Shown here in pieces: positions 27,501 through 36,432 of a stretch of 64,000 nucleotides of DNA. The notes below the pieces were generated by a model. It was given only the letters and a program-made list of their open reading frames with translations, had not been told where the DNA came from and searched no databases. The stretch lies in NCBI GenBank assembly GCA_903838055.1, contig CAILWV010000077.1:18675-82674 (forward strand), given 5' to 3'. Within the stretch, counting starts at the first letter, position 1, and each line of letters opens with the position of its first letter. The DNA comes from an uncultured Bacteroidota bacterium. GTDB taxonomy: Bacteria; Bacteroidota; Bacteroidia; Flavobacteriales; Flavobacteriaceae. The position numbers and the translations under genes were made by a program.

Positions 27501-28250
27501 CGCCCAAAAGCTGCGATTATTAGAGAAAAAGGAAGTAACAGCGAACGTGAAATGGCAAATGCTATGTATTTAGCAGGCTTTGATGTAAAAGATGTCCACA
27601 TGACTGATTTAATTTCAGGTCGCGAAAATCTAGAAGACATTCAATTTATTGGTGCTGTAGGCGGTTTTTCTAATTCAGATGTTTTGGGTTCCGCTAAAGG
27701 TTGGGCTGGTGCATTTTTATATAATGAGAAGGCAAAATCTGCATTACAAAATTTCTTTAAAAGAGAGGACACACTATCTGTTGGAATATGTAATGGTTGC
27801 CAATTGTTTATGGAATTAGAATTGATAAATCCGGAGCATGAAATTCATGGCAAAATGCTACAAAACGATTCACACAAACACGAAAGTATTTTTACGTCGG
27901 TAATAGTACAAGAGAATCATTCGGTAATGTTATCCACATTAGCAGGAACTTCATTAGGTGTTTGGGTTTCTCATGGCGAAGGAAAATTCAACTTACCTCT
28001 TGAAGAAAGTCAATATAATATTGTAGCAAAATATGGTTATGAAGGTTACCCTGCCAATCCTAATGGATCAGATTATAATACAGCAATGTTATGTGATAAA
28101 ACAGGACGACATTTAGTTATGATGCCACATATTGAACGTTCTACTTTCCCTTGGAATTGGGCATATTATCCTGGCGATACTAAAGATGAAGTTTCTCCAT
28201 GGATTGAAGCATTTGTAAATGCTCGACTTTGGGTAGAGAAACAAAAATAG
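24564..28250 (+). CDS. purL: Phosphoribosylformylglycinamidine synthase, single-chain large form
   Basis: This 1228-residue protein is the fused form of FGAM synthase, containing the PurS-like N-terminal part, two AIRS-type domains and a C-terminal class I glutaminase. Motifs include [82 protein letters not shown] and the glutaminase [12 protein letters not shown] with catalytic Cys. It converts FGAR, glutamine and ATP to FGAM in purine synthesis. It stands alone behind a strong promoter with a leader of about 60 nt. Confidence 0.97.
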   Translation: [1228 protein letters not shown]

Positions 28251-28298
28251 TAGAAAAGGAATTTATATATTTATAATTGAATTCAAAAGTGAAGACAA

Positions 28299-29345
28299 TT
28301 ATTCCATCATCAATCTGGTCAAGATTGGAAAATGATCGGAATTTTTAAACAATGGAAAGTTTTCAAAGCTTTTCACTTTCATTCTTTTATCAACAAAAAT
28401 ATAGTCTATTCTGGCTGGATAATATTTAAAATTATAGGTTTCACCAAAACCATTTCCAGCTTCTTCAAAACAATCACTTAGGTTGCCTTTTATCCTTCTG
28501 TATACATAAGAGAAAGCGCTGTTATTCATATCACCACAAATAATCATAGGATAGTGACATTCCTTCTTATGTTTTTGTAATATTTCGGCTTGTAATTGTT
28601 GTTTTTTAAATGCACGACTTATTCGAAGTACCATCAATTGCGATTTTTGCTGACTTATAGAATCAACATTTTCTTGTATTTCATTAACATCGGGAGAAAT
28701 TTTTATCGACTGCAAGTGCATATTATATACTCGAATAGTATCTTTCCCTTTTCGAATATCGGCATAAACGATTAAATTATTAGATTCCGGAAATTCAATA
28801 TTTCCTTCATCTACAATAGGATATTTAGAAAAAATTGCTTGACCAGTTTTAATATTTTTCCCTTGCATAAAAATAAAACGATGTTTATAAACACGTAAAT
28901 CTACTTTTGCCGTTTTAGAATATTCTTGTATACAAAGTATGTCTGGATTTTGATCATTAATAAAATGTCTTATAGAATCACCAACATGCTCTTGAGGAAG
29001 CCAGTTAAACAGATTGAACAATCTAACGTTATAACTCATTACAATAAAATCTTTATCTTCTTTAGGTTGCGGATTAGAATCGAATTTATAAAACTTATTT
29101 ACAAACGTAATTCCAATAATTAATGCAATTGCAGATAGAATCATCTGTCTTTTCAATTGGAAAAGCCAATAAATAAAAAATAAGGCATTTATTATTAAAA
29201 ACAAAGGAAGAATAAGAGTAAGTACCGATAAAAACGGAAAAAATGTAGGTGCTAGAAATGGCAAAACATAAGCAAGAAAAGTCAATACAGTAAACACTAT
29301 ATTAAAGAAGAATATTACTTTATTAAACCAAGATAGTTTTTTCAT
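28299..29345 (-). CDS. Membrane-anchored endonuclease/exonuclease/phosphatase (EEP) family protein
   Basis: This 348-residue protein has about three N-terminal hydrophobic helices (residues 10-85), then an EEP domain with FIVMSYNVRLFNLF, CIQEYSK (catalytic Glu), VYNMHLQS, ICGDMNNSAFSY and the C-terminal NSDHFPI. These residues bind metal and catalyse phosphodiester or phosphomonoester hydrolysis. The active domain may face either side of the membrane. The substrate (nucleic acid or phospholipid) cannot be told. It closes a leftward block that starts with mutL and the rhomboids. Confidence 0.88.
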   Translation of the reverse strand: MKKLSWFNKVIFFFNIVFTVLTFLAYVLPFLAPTFFPFLSVLTLILPLFLIINALFFIYWLFQLKRQMILSAIALIIGITFVNKFYKFDSNPQPKEDKDFIVMSYNVRLFNLFNWLPQEHVGDSIRHFINDQNPDILCIQEYSKTAKVDLRVYKHRFIFMQGKNIKTGQAIFSKYPIVDEGNIEFPESNNLIVYADIRKGKDTIRVYNMHLQSIKISPDVNEIQENVDSISQQKSQLMVLRISRAFKKQQLQAEILQKHKKECHYPMIICGDMNNSAFSYVYRRIKGNLSDCFEEAGNGFGETYNFKYYPARIDYIFVDKRMKVKSFENFPLFKNSDHFPILTRLMME

Positions 29346-29488
29346 TTATTTCTTAAAAGAACCTTCAATTTGAAGCTCTTAGTTACTTTTTTTGACACTA
29401 ACTTCACTAATTTTCACCTATTTAATAATTGTTTGAATTACTTTCTAAATAAACTGTGAAAGTCTTGTATATAGATTTTTTTTGTATG

Positions 29489-30352
29489 CTACTTCCCTGC
29501 TTTAAAAAGAAATTCTTTTTCTTCAGCAGTTAAACTATCATACCCTGATTGACTAATTTTATCTAGAATTTCATCTATTTGTTGTTGCGATTTATCTTTT
29601 ACTACAATCTTACTAGCGGCTTTTGCAAACGGTTTTTTCGGATTTACATGCACTCTTTTAAAAGGAGTTTTTTTACTAGGTTGAAACAAATTAACAAAAA
29701 AATCAATTACAGTTGACACTATATTACTTAAATCTGTTCCATTTTGAAGTAATTTTATGTAAATCACACCAAAAAAAGCTCCTGCTAAATGCGATATATG
29801 ACCGCCTGTATTACCCGATAAAAACTGCATTGTATCTAATAATAGTATAACTGCTGTTAAATGCCATAACTTAACATTCCCTATCAATAACAATCTAACT
29901 ACCATTAATGGTTGGTAGGTAGCTGTAGCAACCAAAATTGCCATTACAGCAGCAGAAGCTCCAACCAAGGTTGAATTTAAATGCAATAAATAGTATCCAA
30001 TTACAAATGCCAATCCAGCAAAAATAGAACTCAATAAATACAATCCTAAAAATTGTTTCTGGGTAAAAAAGGTTAAAAATAATCGGCTTGAAAAATTTAA
30101 AACCATCATATTAAAAAACAAATGCCAAAATCCATCATGAAGAAAAGCATAGGAAAGTAAAGTATATGGAAAATAAAGTACGTCATTAGGGTTAGAAGAC
30201 AAGCAAATCCAATTTGGAAAAGTGAAAACTCCTAAGCTAAATTGATAGAAAAAAACTAATGAAATTAAAAATATTGCCACATTCCAATAGATGACTCTAT
30301 TGGCAATACCACCAATTTTATACTGTAATTTAATATCGTCTATTATATTCAT
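29489..30352 (-). CDS. Rhomboid-family intramembrane serine protease with C-terminal extension
   Basis: This 287-residue protein has about six membrane helices (to about residue 215). The rhomboid motifs are HLFFNMM (H77), the serine loop LVGASAAV (S133; GASA replaces the usual GASG) and ISHLAGAFFG (H188), forming the Ser-His dyad. The C-terminal 70 residues are cytoplasmic-looking and end in a short helical domain (QIDEILDKISQSGYDSLTAEE) seen in other Bacteroidota rhomboids. It lies 13 bp after a second rhomboid gene. Confidence 0.9.
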   Translation of the reverse strand: MNIIDDIKLQYKIGGIANRVIYWNVAIFLISLVFFYQFSLGVFTFPNWICLSSNPNDVLYFPYTLLSYAFLHDGFWHLFFNMMVLNFSSRLFLTFFTQKQFLGLYLLSSIFAGLAFVIGYYLLHLNSTLVGASAAVMAILVATATYQPLMVVRLLLIGNVKLWHLTAVILLLDTMQFLSGNTGGHISHLAGAFFGVIYIKLLQNGTDLSNIVSTVIDFFVNLFQPSKKTPFKRVHVNPKKPFAKAASKIVVKDKSQQQIDEILDKISQSGYDSLTAEEKEFLFKAGK

Positions 30353-30365
30353 ATCCTCTTAAAGA

Positions 30366-31127
30366 TTAATTCCAACGTTTATTATTAAACTGATTTTTTT
30401 TCCAATACCACATCATAATAAAACCAGTTATGGCACCACCAATATGTGCAAAATGGGCTATACCTGTGCTTCCTGCTCCAAATATAGACTGACCTTTCAA
30501 ACCTAAAAACAAATCAATAGCTAATAAACCAGGAACAAAATATTTAGCTTTAATTGGAATTGGTATGAACATAATTCCTAATTCAGCCATTGGAAACATA
30601 AAAGCAAAAGCAACTAAAAGTCCATAAATTGCACCGGATGCACCTAAGGTTTGTGAATTATAAGCTGCATACATATTTTCTAGTGCAGATTTAGGAATTG
30701 AATTTAATAATCCTGAATTGTATTTCCCTTCAGTCAATAATGTCATAATATCATGATGCGAAACATTGGCTTCTTGTAATAAAGAAAGTGCGTGTTGGTA
30801 TTGATAATAATGTATTCCTTCATTTAATAATATTGCTCCTAATCCACAGGAAATATAAAAAAACAAAAATTTAGTTCCTCCCCAAAAATGTTCTAAAGCA
30901 CTTCCAAAAGAATATAAAGCAAACATATTAAATAAAATATGAGTGAAATTTGGCATTGGAGCATGCATAAACATACTTGTTAATGGTTGCCATACTTTAA
31001 AATTAGGATTCTGAATATAGAATTCAGAAAATAAAGGATAAGCATTAGTTCCTGGTAACTGCGAACCAATAAAAAAGATAATATTTAAAATTAATAGTTG
31101 TTTTACAACTGGTGTTATTCTCATCAT
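30366..31127 (-). CDS. Rhomboid-family intramembrane serine protease
   Basis: This 253-residue protein has six predicted membrane helices and the complete rhomboid signature: HILFN (first conserved His/Asn), TLGASGAIYG (S164) and HFAHIGGAITG (H228). A loop of about 55 residues (105-160) between helices is longer than in GlpG. Its ATG overlaps the mutL stop by 4 bp, so it is translationally coupled to mutL. Substrates are unknown. Confidence 0.92.
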   Translation of the reverse strand: MMRITPVVKQLLILNIIFFIGSQLPGTNAYPLFSEFYIQNPNFKVWQPLTSMFMHAPMPNFTHILFNMFALYSFGSALEHFWGGTKFLFFYISCGLGAILLNEGIHYYQYQHALSLLQEANVSHHDIMTLLTEGKYNSGLLNSIPKSALENMYAAYNSQTLGASGAIYGLLVAFAFMFPMAELGIMFIPIPIKAKYFVPGLLAIDLFLGLKGQSIFGAGSTGIAHFAHIGGAITGFIMMWYWKKNQFNNKRWN

Positions 31128-32977
31128 AAGGCAAATCTTTTATCTATATCTTCCACACGCATGGTGATGAAAGTGGGTTTTTGAAATGGGGAAACATTAG
31201 GGTCTTTACAGGCAAATAAATTGTTAACCAAATTTTCTTGTTCTTTTTCAGTTAGATAAGCTCCGGTTTTAACAGCCAAACTATTTGCCATGGATTTCGC
31301 AATAGAGTCATTCTGACTAAAACTACTATCGGGAACTCCGTCTTGCAAATCGCTTATTAATTGTTCTAATACGGATGCAACTTCACTTTCGGATGTATTT
31401 GCTGGAATCCCTGAAATTTGAAGGTATTCTTCATTTAATGCTTCAAAAACAAATCCTGTATTTTCTAATGCAGGCTGTAATTCGGTAATTATTTTCATCT
31501 CATTTACAGAAAAATGAAATTGCAACGGAAACAATAATTGCTGACTAGATGCTTGGTTAACTGTCATGTTTGTTAAAAACTGTTCATATAATACACGTTG
31601 GTGTGCTCTATGTTGGTTAATAATTACCATTCCAGATTTTATTGGACTTACAATATATTTTTTCTGAATTTGATAGGTATGTTTTGCAACTTGTTCTTCT
31701 TCTTTTTCATCAAAAAAAGATGCTGTTACCTCTTCATTTTCAAAAGTAAAATTCTCAACATCCAAAGTATCCTGTTTCAATCCAACATATAAACTTTCCC
31801 AACTTTGAGTAGTATCTGCTTTTTTATAAGAAGAGCCGCCACCTGAAAAAGAAGTCGATTGCTTTTCATCTGAAAAAGGATTATAAGATCTATCCACTTG
31901 AACCTTTGGATATTCAGCACTTTTTGTTTGGTATTCATAAGGCGTATCCAAATTTGGATCTCTATCAAAATCTAATGCAGGAGCTACGTTAAATTGCCCT
32001 AAACTATGTTTAATGGTAGACCTTAAAATAGCATAAAGTGCTTGTTCATCATCAAACTTAATCTCAGTTTTAGTGGGATGAATATTGATATCAATGGTAT
32101 TTGGAGGCACATTTAAATAAATAAAATAACTTGGTTGTGCGCCATTAGGCAACAAGCCCTCATAGGCATTCATTACAGCATGATGCAAATAGCCACTTTT
32201 AATATATCTATCGTTTACAAAAAAGAATTGTTCAGATCTATTTTTCTTAGCAAATTCAGGTTTTCCAACGAACCCTTGTATAGTTACAATTTCTGTTTCT
32301 TCTTGAACAGGAACTAATTTTTCATTTGTTTTACCAGAAAAAATACTAACAATTCGTTGCCTTAAATTAGAATTTGGCAAATTAAACATTTCACTTCCGT
32401 TATGGTACATCGTGAAATAAATATTAGGATGCGCCAGTGCTACCCTTTGAAATTCATCTACAACATGACGATATTCAACCGTTTCAGATTTTAAAAAATT
32501 ACGTCGAGCTGGAATATTATAAAAAAGATTTTTCACCGCAAAGGAAGTCCCTTTGGGTACTACTGAAGGTTCTTGCGAAACAAATTTGCTGCCTTCAATA
32601 ACAATATGATTTCCAAGTTCTTCTTGTTCTTGCTTAGTTTTCATCTCTACGTGGGCAATAGCAGCAATTGATGCCAATGCTTCACCACGAAACCCTTTTG
32701 TATGCAAAGAAAATAAATCTTCAGCTTGACGTATTTTAGAAGTTGCATGACGCTCAAAACACAAACGTGCATCGGTAACGCTCATTCCTACTCCGTTATC
32801 AATAACTTGAACCAATGCTTTTCCTGCATCTTTAATTATCAATTTAATGTCTGTTGCTTTTGCATCAACAGCATTTTCCAGTAATTCTTTTACTACTGAT
32901 GCTGGCCGTTGTACTACTTCTCCGGCAGCAATCTGGTTAGCAACGTGATCAGGAAGTAGTTGAATTATACTTGACAT
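31124..32977 (-). CDS. mutL: DNA mismatch repair protein MutL
   Basis: This 617-residue protein has an N-terminal GHKL ATPase (about 1-330) with ELLENAVDA, DNGVGM and TKGFRGEALASI. A variable linker (330-430) and a C-terminal dimerisation domain follow. MutL couples MutS mismatch recognition to strand incision. The endonuclease signature DQHA(X)2E(X)4E is degenerate here (N454-Q-H-R-A-H-Q460), and the late metal-site CPHGRP is replaced by SPFQKP, so nuclease activity looks lost. The gene starts the operon with the two rhomboids. Confidence 0.95.
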   Translation of the reverse strand: MSSIIQLLPDHVANQIAAGEVVQRPASVVKELLENAVDAKATDIKLIIKDAGKALVQVIDNGVGMSVTDARLCFERHATSKIRQAEDLFSLHTKGFRGEALASIAAIAHVEMKTKQEQEELGNHIVIEGSKFVSQEPSVVPKGTSFAVKNLFYNIPARRNFLKSETVEYRHVVDEFQRVALAHPNIYFTMYHNGSEMFNLPNSNLRQRIVSIFSGKTNEKLVPVQEETEIVTIQGFVGKPEFAKKNRSEQFFFVNDRYIKSGYLHHAVMNAYEGLLPNGAQPSYFIYLNVPPNTIDINIHPTKTEIKFDDEQALYAILRSTIKHSLGQFNVAPALDFDRDPNLDTPYEYQTKSAEYPKVQVDRSYNPFSDEKQSTSFSGGGSSYKKADTTQSWESLYVGLKQDTLDVENFTFENEEVTASFFDEKEEEQVAKHTYQIQKKYIVSPIKSGMVIINQHRAHQRVLYEQFLTNMTVNQASSQQLLFPLQFHFSVNEMKIITELQPALENTGFVFEALNEEYLQISGIPANTSESEVASVLEQLISDLQDGVPDSSFSQNDSIAKSMANSLAVKTGAYLTEKEQENLVNNLFACKDPNVSPFQKPTFITMRVEDIDKRFAL

Positions 32978-33020
32978 TTTTTAGGGTTCTAGTTTTTTTA
33001 GGGTTTGGGGTTTTAGAAAA

Positions 33021-33037
33021 CAAATTTAGCAAATTTA
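33021..33037 (-). promoter_or_regulatory. Predicted mutL promoter -7 elements (two overlapping candidates)
   Basis: On the minus strand TAAATTTG occurs twice, at 33021-33028 and 33030-33037; both fit TAnnTTTG and lie about 45-60 bp upstream of the mutL ATG. Confidence 0.4.
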
Positions 33038-33073
33038 AGGAAAATCTGTTGGTAAATATATTTAAGTTGACAC

Positions 33074-33109
33074 TAAAAAAGCAAAACCTATTCGATTAGG
33101 AATAGGTTT
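33074..33109 (-). terminator. Rho-independent terminator after ribH
   Basis: A perfect 10-bp stem (AAACCTATTC with GAATAGGTTT) and 6-base loop, followed on the minus strand by TTTTGCTTTTTT, lie 23 bp past the ribH stop. Confidence 0.85.
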
Positions 33110-33131
33110 CATATATTGAAATAGTAAAACG

Positions 33132-33629
33132 TTACTCTTTTTCGGAAATTCGTCTCAATTCGGCCATTTTAATAGCTGCAATAGCGGCTTCAGTTCCTTT
33201 ATTTCCATGAATTCCACCACTTCTATCGATAGATTGTTGTTCGTTATTATCGGTTAGCAAACAAAATATCACTGGAACATCAGTTTGAACATTCAAATCT
33301 TTTATTCCTTGGGTTACTCCCTCGCACACAAATTCAAAGTGCATCGTTTCACCTTTTATAACACAACCTATAGTAATCACAACATCTACATTTTGAGTGA
33401 CGATCATTCGTTGTGCGCCATAAACCAATTCAAAACTGCCAGGAACGTTCCAACGAATAATATTTTCTTGCACTGCACCACAATCTAATAATGCTGCAAG
33501 AGTTCCATTATATAACCCTTCTGTTATGTGATCGTTCCATTCTGAAACAACAATCCCAAACCGAAAATCTTTCGCATTTGGGATTGTATTTTTATCGTAA
33601 TTAGATAAGTTCTTGTTAGCTGTAGCCAT
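33132..33629 (-). CDS. ribH: 6,7-dimethyl-8-ribityllumazine synthase
   Basis: This 165-residue lumazine synthase performs the penultimate step of riboflavin synthesis, joining the ribityl-uracil amine and dihydroxybutanone phosphate. Visible motifs are FGIVVSEWND, VPGSFELVYGAQRM, IGCVIKGETMHFEFVCEGV and GIHGNKGTEAAIAAIKM. The length is typical of icosahedral lumazine synthases. It lies downstream of a TPR protein gene; no FMN riboswitch is seen upstream, and other rib genes are elsewhere. Confidence 0.95.
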   Translation of the reverse strand: MATANKNLSNYDKNTIPNAKDFRFGIVVSEWNDHITEGLYNGTLAALLDCGAVQENIIRWNVPGSFELVYGAQRMIVTQNVDVVITIGCVIKGETMHFEFVCEGVTQGIKDLNVQTDVPVIFCLLTDNNEQQSIDRSGGIHGNKGTEAAIAAIKMAELRRISEKE

Positions 33630-33635
33630 TTTTAT

Positions 33636-33709
33636 AGTGTTCAGTGCTCAGTTTAAAGTGTTCAGTACAGTATTAAACTGCCAACTGAACATTGAATACT
33701 GAATACTAA
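33636..33709. repeat. Short GTTCAGT-type repeats between two genes
   Basis: AGTGTTCAGT occurs at 33636-33645 and 33657-33666, with the inverted ACTGAACATT at 33684-33693 and further TGAATACT units. It is a small imperfect palindromic intergenic repeat. Confidence 0.55.
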
Positions 33710-34504
33710 TTACTGCGCCATTCCAATTAAAGCATCAATGTTTTGTGCTTCTGGAGTAGCTTCGTATTTTTCTTTTATTTCAGTGAAATATTTTAAAGCG
33801 TCTGCTTTGTTTCCTAACTCCATTGCAGTTTGACCTGCTTTGAATAAGTATCTCGGAGTAGTGAATTCATTAGTATTTAATCTTGCTGCTTTTTCGTAGA
33901 ATTCTAATGCTTTTTTAGCATCATTTTTCTGAGACCAAGCATCTCCAATTGCACCAATAGCAATAGGACCTAAGAAATAATCTTCTGTAGTGAATTTTTC
34001 TAAAAATTGAATAGCAAGATCGTATTTTTTCAAATTCAAATTAGCAATACCTGCATAATAGTTTGCAACATTACCAGAATCTGTTCCAGCATATTGATCT
34101 GCAATTCCTACTGCACCTTGTTTTCCTTCTGATCCTTTTAATACTAAAGCATATAATGAATCTTGAGATTTAGCATTAGTAGCGTCAGCAGCCAATTGGA
34201 AGTTCTTTTGTGCTACAAATAAATCAGAAGTCGCTTCTTCTTCTTTAGGTTCAGCAACAAATTTTTGATAAGACAAATATCCAACAGTTACTAAAACGAT
34301 AGCTGTTAATATGCCTAAAATATATTTTTGGTTTGCAGCAACCCAATCTTCAATTTTAGAAGCACTAGAATCTAATGTATCAAAAGCCTTAGCTGTAACA
34401 CTATCTTTTGCATCCACATTCGGAGTATCTTCAATAAAATTATTATCTAATTTTTCTTCTTTTTCTTTTGGTGCTTTGTAACCTCTTTTATTATAAGTTG
34501 CCAT
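33710..34504 (-). CDS. Membrane-anchored tetratricopeptide-repeat protein (YfgM-like)
   Basis: This 264-residue protein has a charged cytoplasmic N terminus, a single membrane helix about residues 60-82 (YILGILTAIVLVTVGYLSY) and a C-terminal helical domain of TPR-like repeats (GIANLNLKKYDLAIQFLEKF, AKKALEFYEKAARLN). The layout matches YfgM/Tol-Pal-like ancillary factors of the SecYEG/BamB periplasmic chaperone network. Function in this organism is inferred from layout only. It is upstream of ribH, separated by short repeats. Confidence 0.82.
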   Translation of the reverse strand: MATYNKRGYKAPKEKEEKLDNNFIEDTPNVDAKDSVTAKAFDTLDSSASKIEDWVAANQKYILGILTAIVLVTVGYLSYQKFVAEPKEEEATSDLFVAQKNFQLAADATNAKSQDSLYALVLKGSEGKQGAVGIADQYAGTDSGNVANYYAGIANLNLKKYDLAIQFLEKFTTEDYFLGPIAIGAIGDAWSQKNDAKKALEFYEKAARLNTNEFTTPRYLFKAGQTAMELGNKADALKYFTEIKEKYEATPEAQNIDALIGMAQ

Positions 34505-34648
34505 TTAAATTAATTTTAGTGTGTGCAAAAATAAAATTTTTATTGATAATTAAAAGCGATTTTTGTCGATATTTTTCAATAATTTGCACGCTCTTAAAAA
34601 AAGTAGGTAATTAATTTTGCTTTTCGTAGTATTTGTAAGCCATCACAC

Positions 34649-35728
34649 ATGTTTTTAAAAAAAATATCTTTATTCAATTATAAAAATTTTTCGGAAGCAA
34701 CGTTCGAATTTGACTCCAAAATCAATTGTTTTGTTGGTAAAAATGGTATTGGAAAGACAAACATACTCGATGCAATCTATCATTTAGCTAATGGAAAAAG
34801 CTATTTTAATCCGTTAGCTGTTCAAAACATAAAACACCAAGAAGAGTTTTTTGTAATTGATGGAGAATTTGAAAAATCGGACCGAATAGAACAAATTGTA
34901 AGTAGCTTTAAAAAAGGACAAAAGAAAATCCTAAAAAGAAATGGTAAACCTTATGAGAAATTTTCAGACCATGTAGGTTTCATTCCGTTGGTAATTATTT
35001 CTCCTGCCGATAATGATTTGATTATTGAAGGCAGTGAAACCCGAAGAAGGTTTATGGATAACGTAATTTCACAATTAGATCCCTCCTATTTACAAGCACT
35101 TATTCAATACCAAAAAATATTGAGTCAACGTAATGCACTTTTAAAGTATTTTGCTTTAAATCATGTATTCGAAAACGATACATTATCTATTTACAATGAA
35201 CAATTAGATGGTTTAGGGCAAGGGATTTTTCAAAAACGAAAACAATTTATTGAAGCATTTTTACCGATTTTCAACAAGCACCACCAAACTATAACCAACT
35301 CTAGTGAAACCGTGCAATTGGTTTATGAAAGTCATTTATTAGATAACGATACCTTAAGTTTACTAGTACAAAATTTATCTAAAGACCGCGCATTACAATA
35401 TACCTCTGTTGGAATTCACAAAGATGATTTGGCATTTCAAATTGACAATTATCCAATTAAGAAATTCGGCTCGCAAGGACAACAAAAATCTTTTTTAATT
35501 GCTTTGAAATTAGCGCAATTTGAATTTGTAAAAAAACAATCTGGAGAAAAACCCATTTTGCTTTTAGATGATATCTTTGATAAATTGGATGAAAATCGGG
35601 TGACAAAAATTGTAGAAATGGTAAATCAGGAAGAATTTGGTCAATTGTTTATTTCTGATACACATCCTGAACGTACCGAAAATATTGTAAAAACTACACA
35701 TCAGAGTTATAAAATATTCAACTTGTAA
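34649..35728 (+). CDS. recF: DNA replication and repair protein RecF
   Basis: This 359-residue SMC-like ATPase has Walker [11 protein letters not shown] near residue 35, the signature [17 protein letters not shown] and Walker [17 protein letters not shown]. It binds gapped DNA and helps load RecA through RecOR. Normal length for the family. It is divergent from the TPR protein gene and is followed 20 bp later by the DUF2461 gene. Confidence 0.95.
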   Translation: MFLKKISLFNYKNFSEATFEFDSKINCFVGKNGIGKTNILDAIYHLANGKSYFNPLAVQNIKHQEEFFVIDGEFEKSDRIEQIVSSFKKGQKKILKRNGKPYEKFSDHVGFIPLVIISPADNDLIIEGSETRRRFMDNVISQLDPSYLQALIQYQKILSQRNALLKYFALNHVFENDTLSIYNEQLDGLGQGIFQKRKQFIEAFLPIFNKHHQTITNSSETVQLVYESHLLDNDTLSLLVQNLSKDRALQYTSVGIHKDDLAFQIDNYPIKKFGSQGQQKSFLIALKLAQFEFVKKQSGEKPILLLDDIFDKLDENRVTKIVEMVNQEEFGQLFISDTHPERTENIVKTTHQSYKIFNL

Positions 35729-35748
35729 CTCCTAAACTTAATTAAAAA

Positions 35749-36423
35749 ATGATACCAAAAGAAGCATTACAATTTCTATCTGATTTAATTGCAAACAACA
35801 ATACCGAATGGATGCATGCAAATAAAAAAAGATATGAATGTTATAAAAAAGACTATCATAATTTTATTTCTTCTATTTTGGCAGAAATGAAACCCTTAGA
35901 TAAATCACTAGAGCCATTAGAAGTAAAAAATTGCACTTTCAGAATCAATCGAGATATTCGTTTTTCAAAGGATAAATCACCTTATAAAACTAATATGGGC
36001 GTGTGGATGTCACAAGACAAAAACAAAAAAAATGCTCCTGGTTATTACATTCATTTTGAAACCGGAAACTGCTTTGTAGCTGGTGGTGTTTGGTGTCCCG
36101 AAGCAGCAGAACTGAAACAAATACGCAAAGAAATTGAATTTTTTCACGAGGATTTAGAAGCCATTGTTTCCAATAAAAACTTTCAAAAGGAATTCATCCA
36201 ATTGGATCGTGGCGAAAATAATATTTTGAAGAAAGCACCAAAAGACTTTGATCCAAATCATCCTGCAATAGAATTTTTAAAACTTAAAAGTTTTACGGCA
36301 TCCCATAAAATTTCGGAATCTCTTTTCTCAAATCCTGATTTTAGTAAACAAATTGCTAAAAAGCTAATCGCAATTAAACCATTAAACGACTTTTTGAGAA
36401 GAGCTTTAGAAACGGAAGAATAA
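35749..36423 (+). CDS. DUF2461 domain-containing protein
   Basis: This 224-residue protein spans a single DUF2461 domain. Conserved features include FLSDLIANNNTEWMHANKKRYE at the N terminus, the central FRINRDIRFSKDKSPYKTNMG and the FETGNCFVAGGVW strand. The family has no established biochemical function. It is encoded between recF and a methyltransferase with small gaps (20 and 9 bp), consistent with one transcript. Confidence 0.9.
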   Translation: MIPKEALQFLSDLIANNNTEWMHANKKRYECYKKDYHNFISSILAEMKPLDKSLEPLEVKNCTFRINRDIRFSKDKSPYKTNMGVWMSQDKNKKNAPGYYIHFETGNCFVAGGVWCPEAAELKQIRKEIEFFHEDLEAIVSNKNFQKEFIQLDRGENNILKKAPKDFDPNHPAIEFLKLKSFTASHKISESLFSNPDFSKQIAKKLIAIKPLNDFLRRALETEE

Positions 36424-36432
36424 CCAAAATTA

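Noticed and set aside
33630..33709. FMN riboswitch upstream of ribH
   Set aside because: The gap is only 80 bp, is made of GTTCAGT repeats and lacks the conserved FMN aptamer segments.
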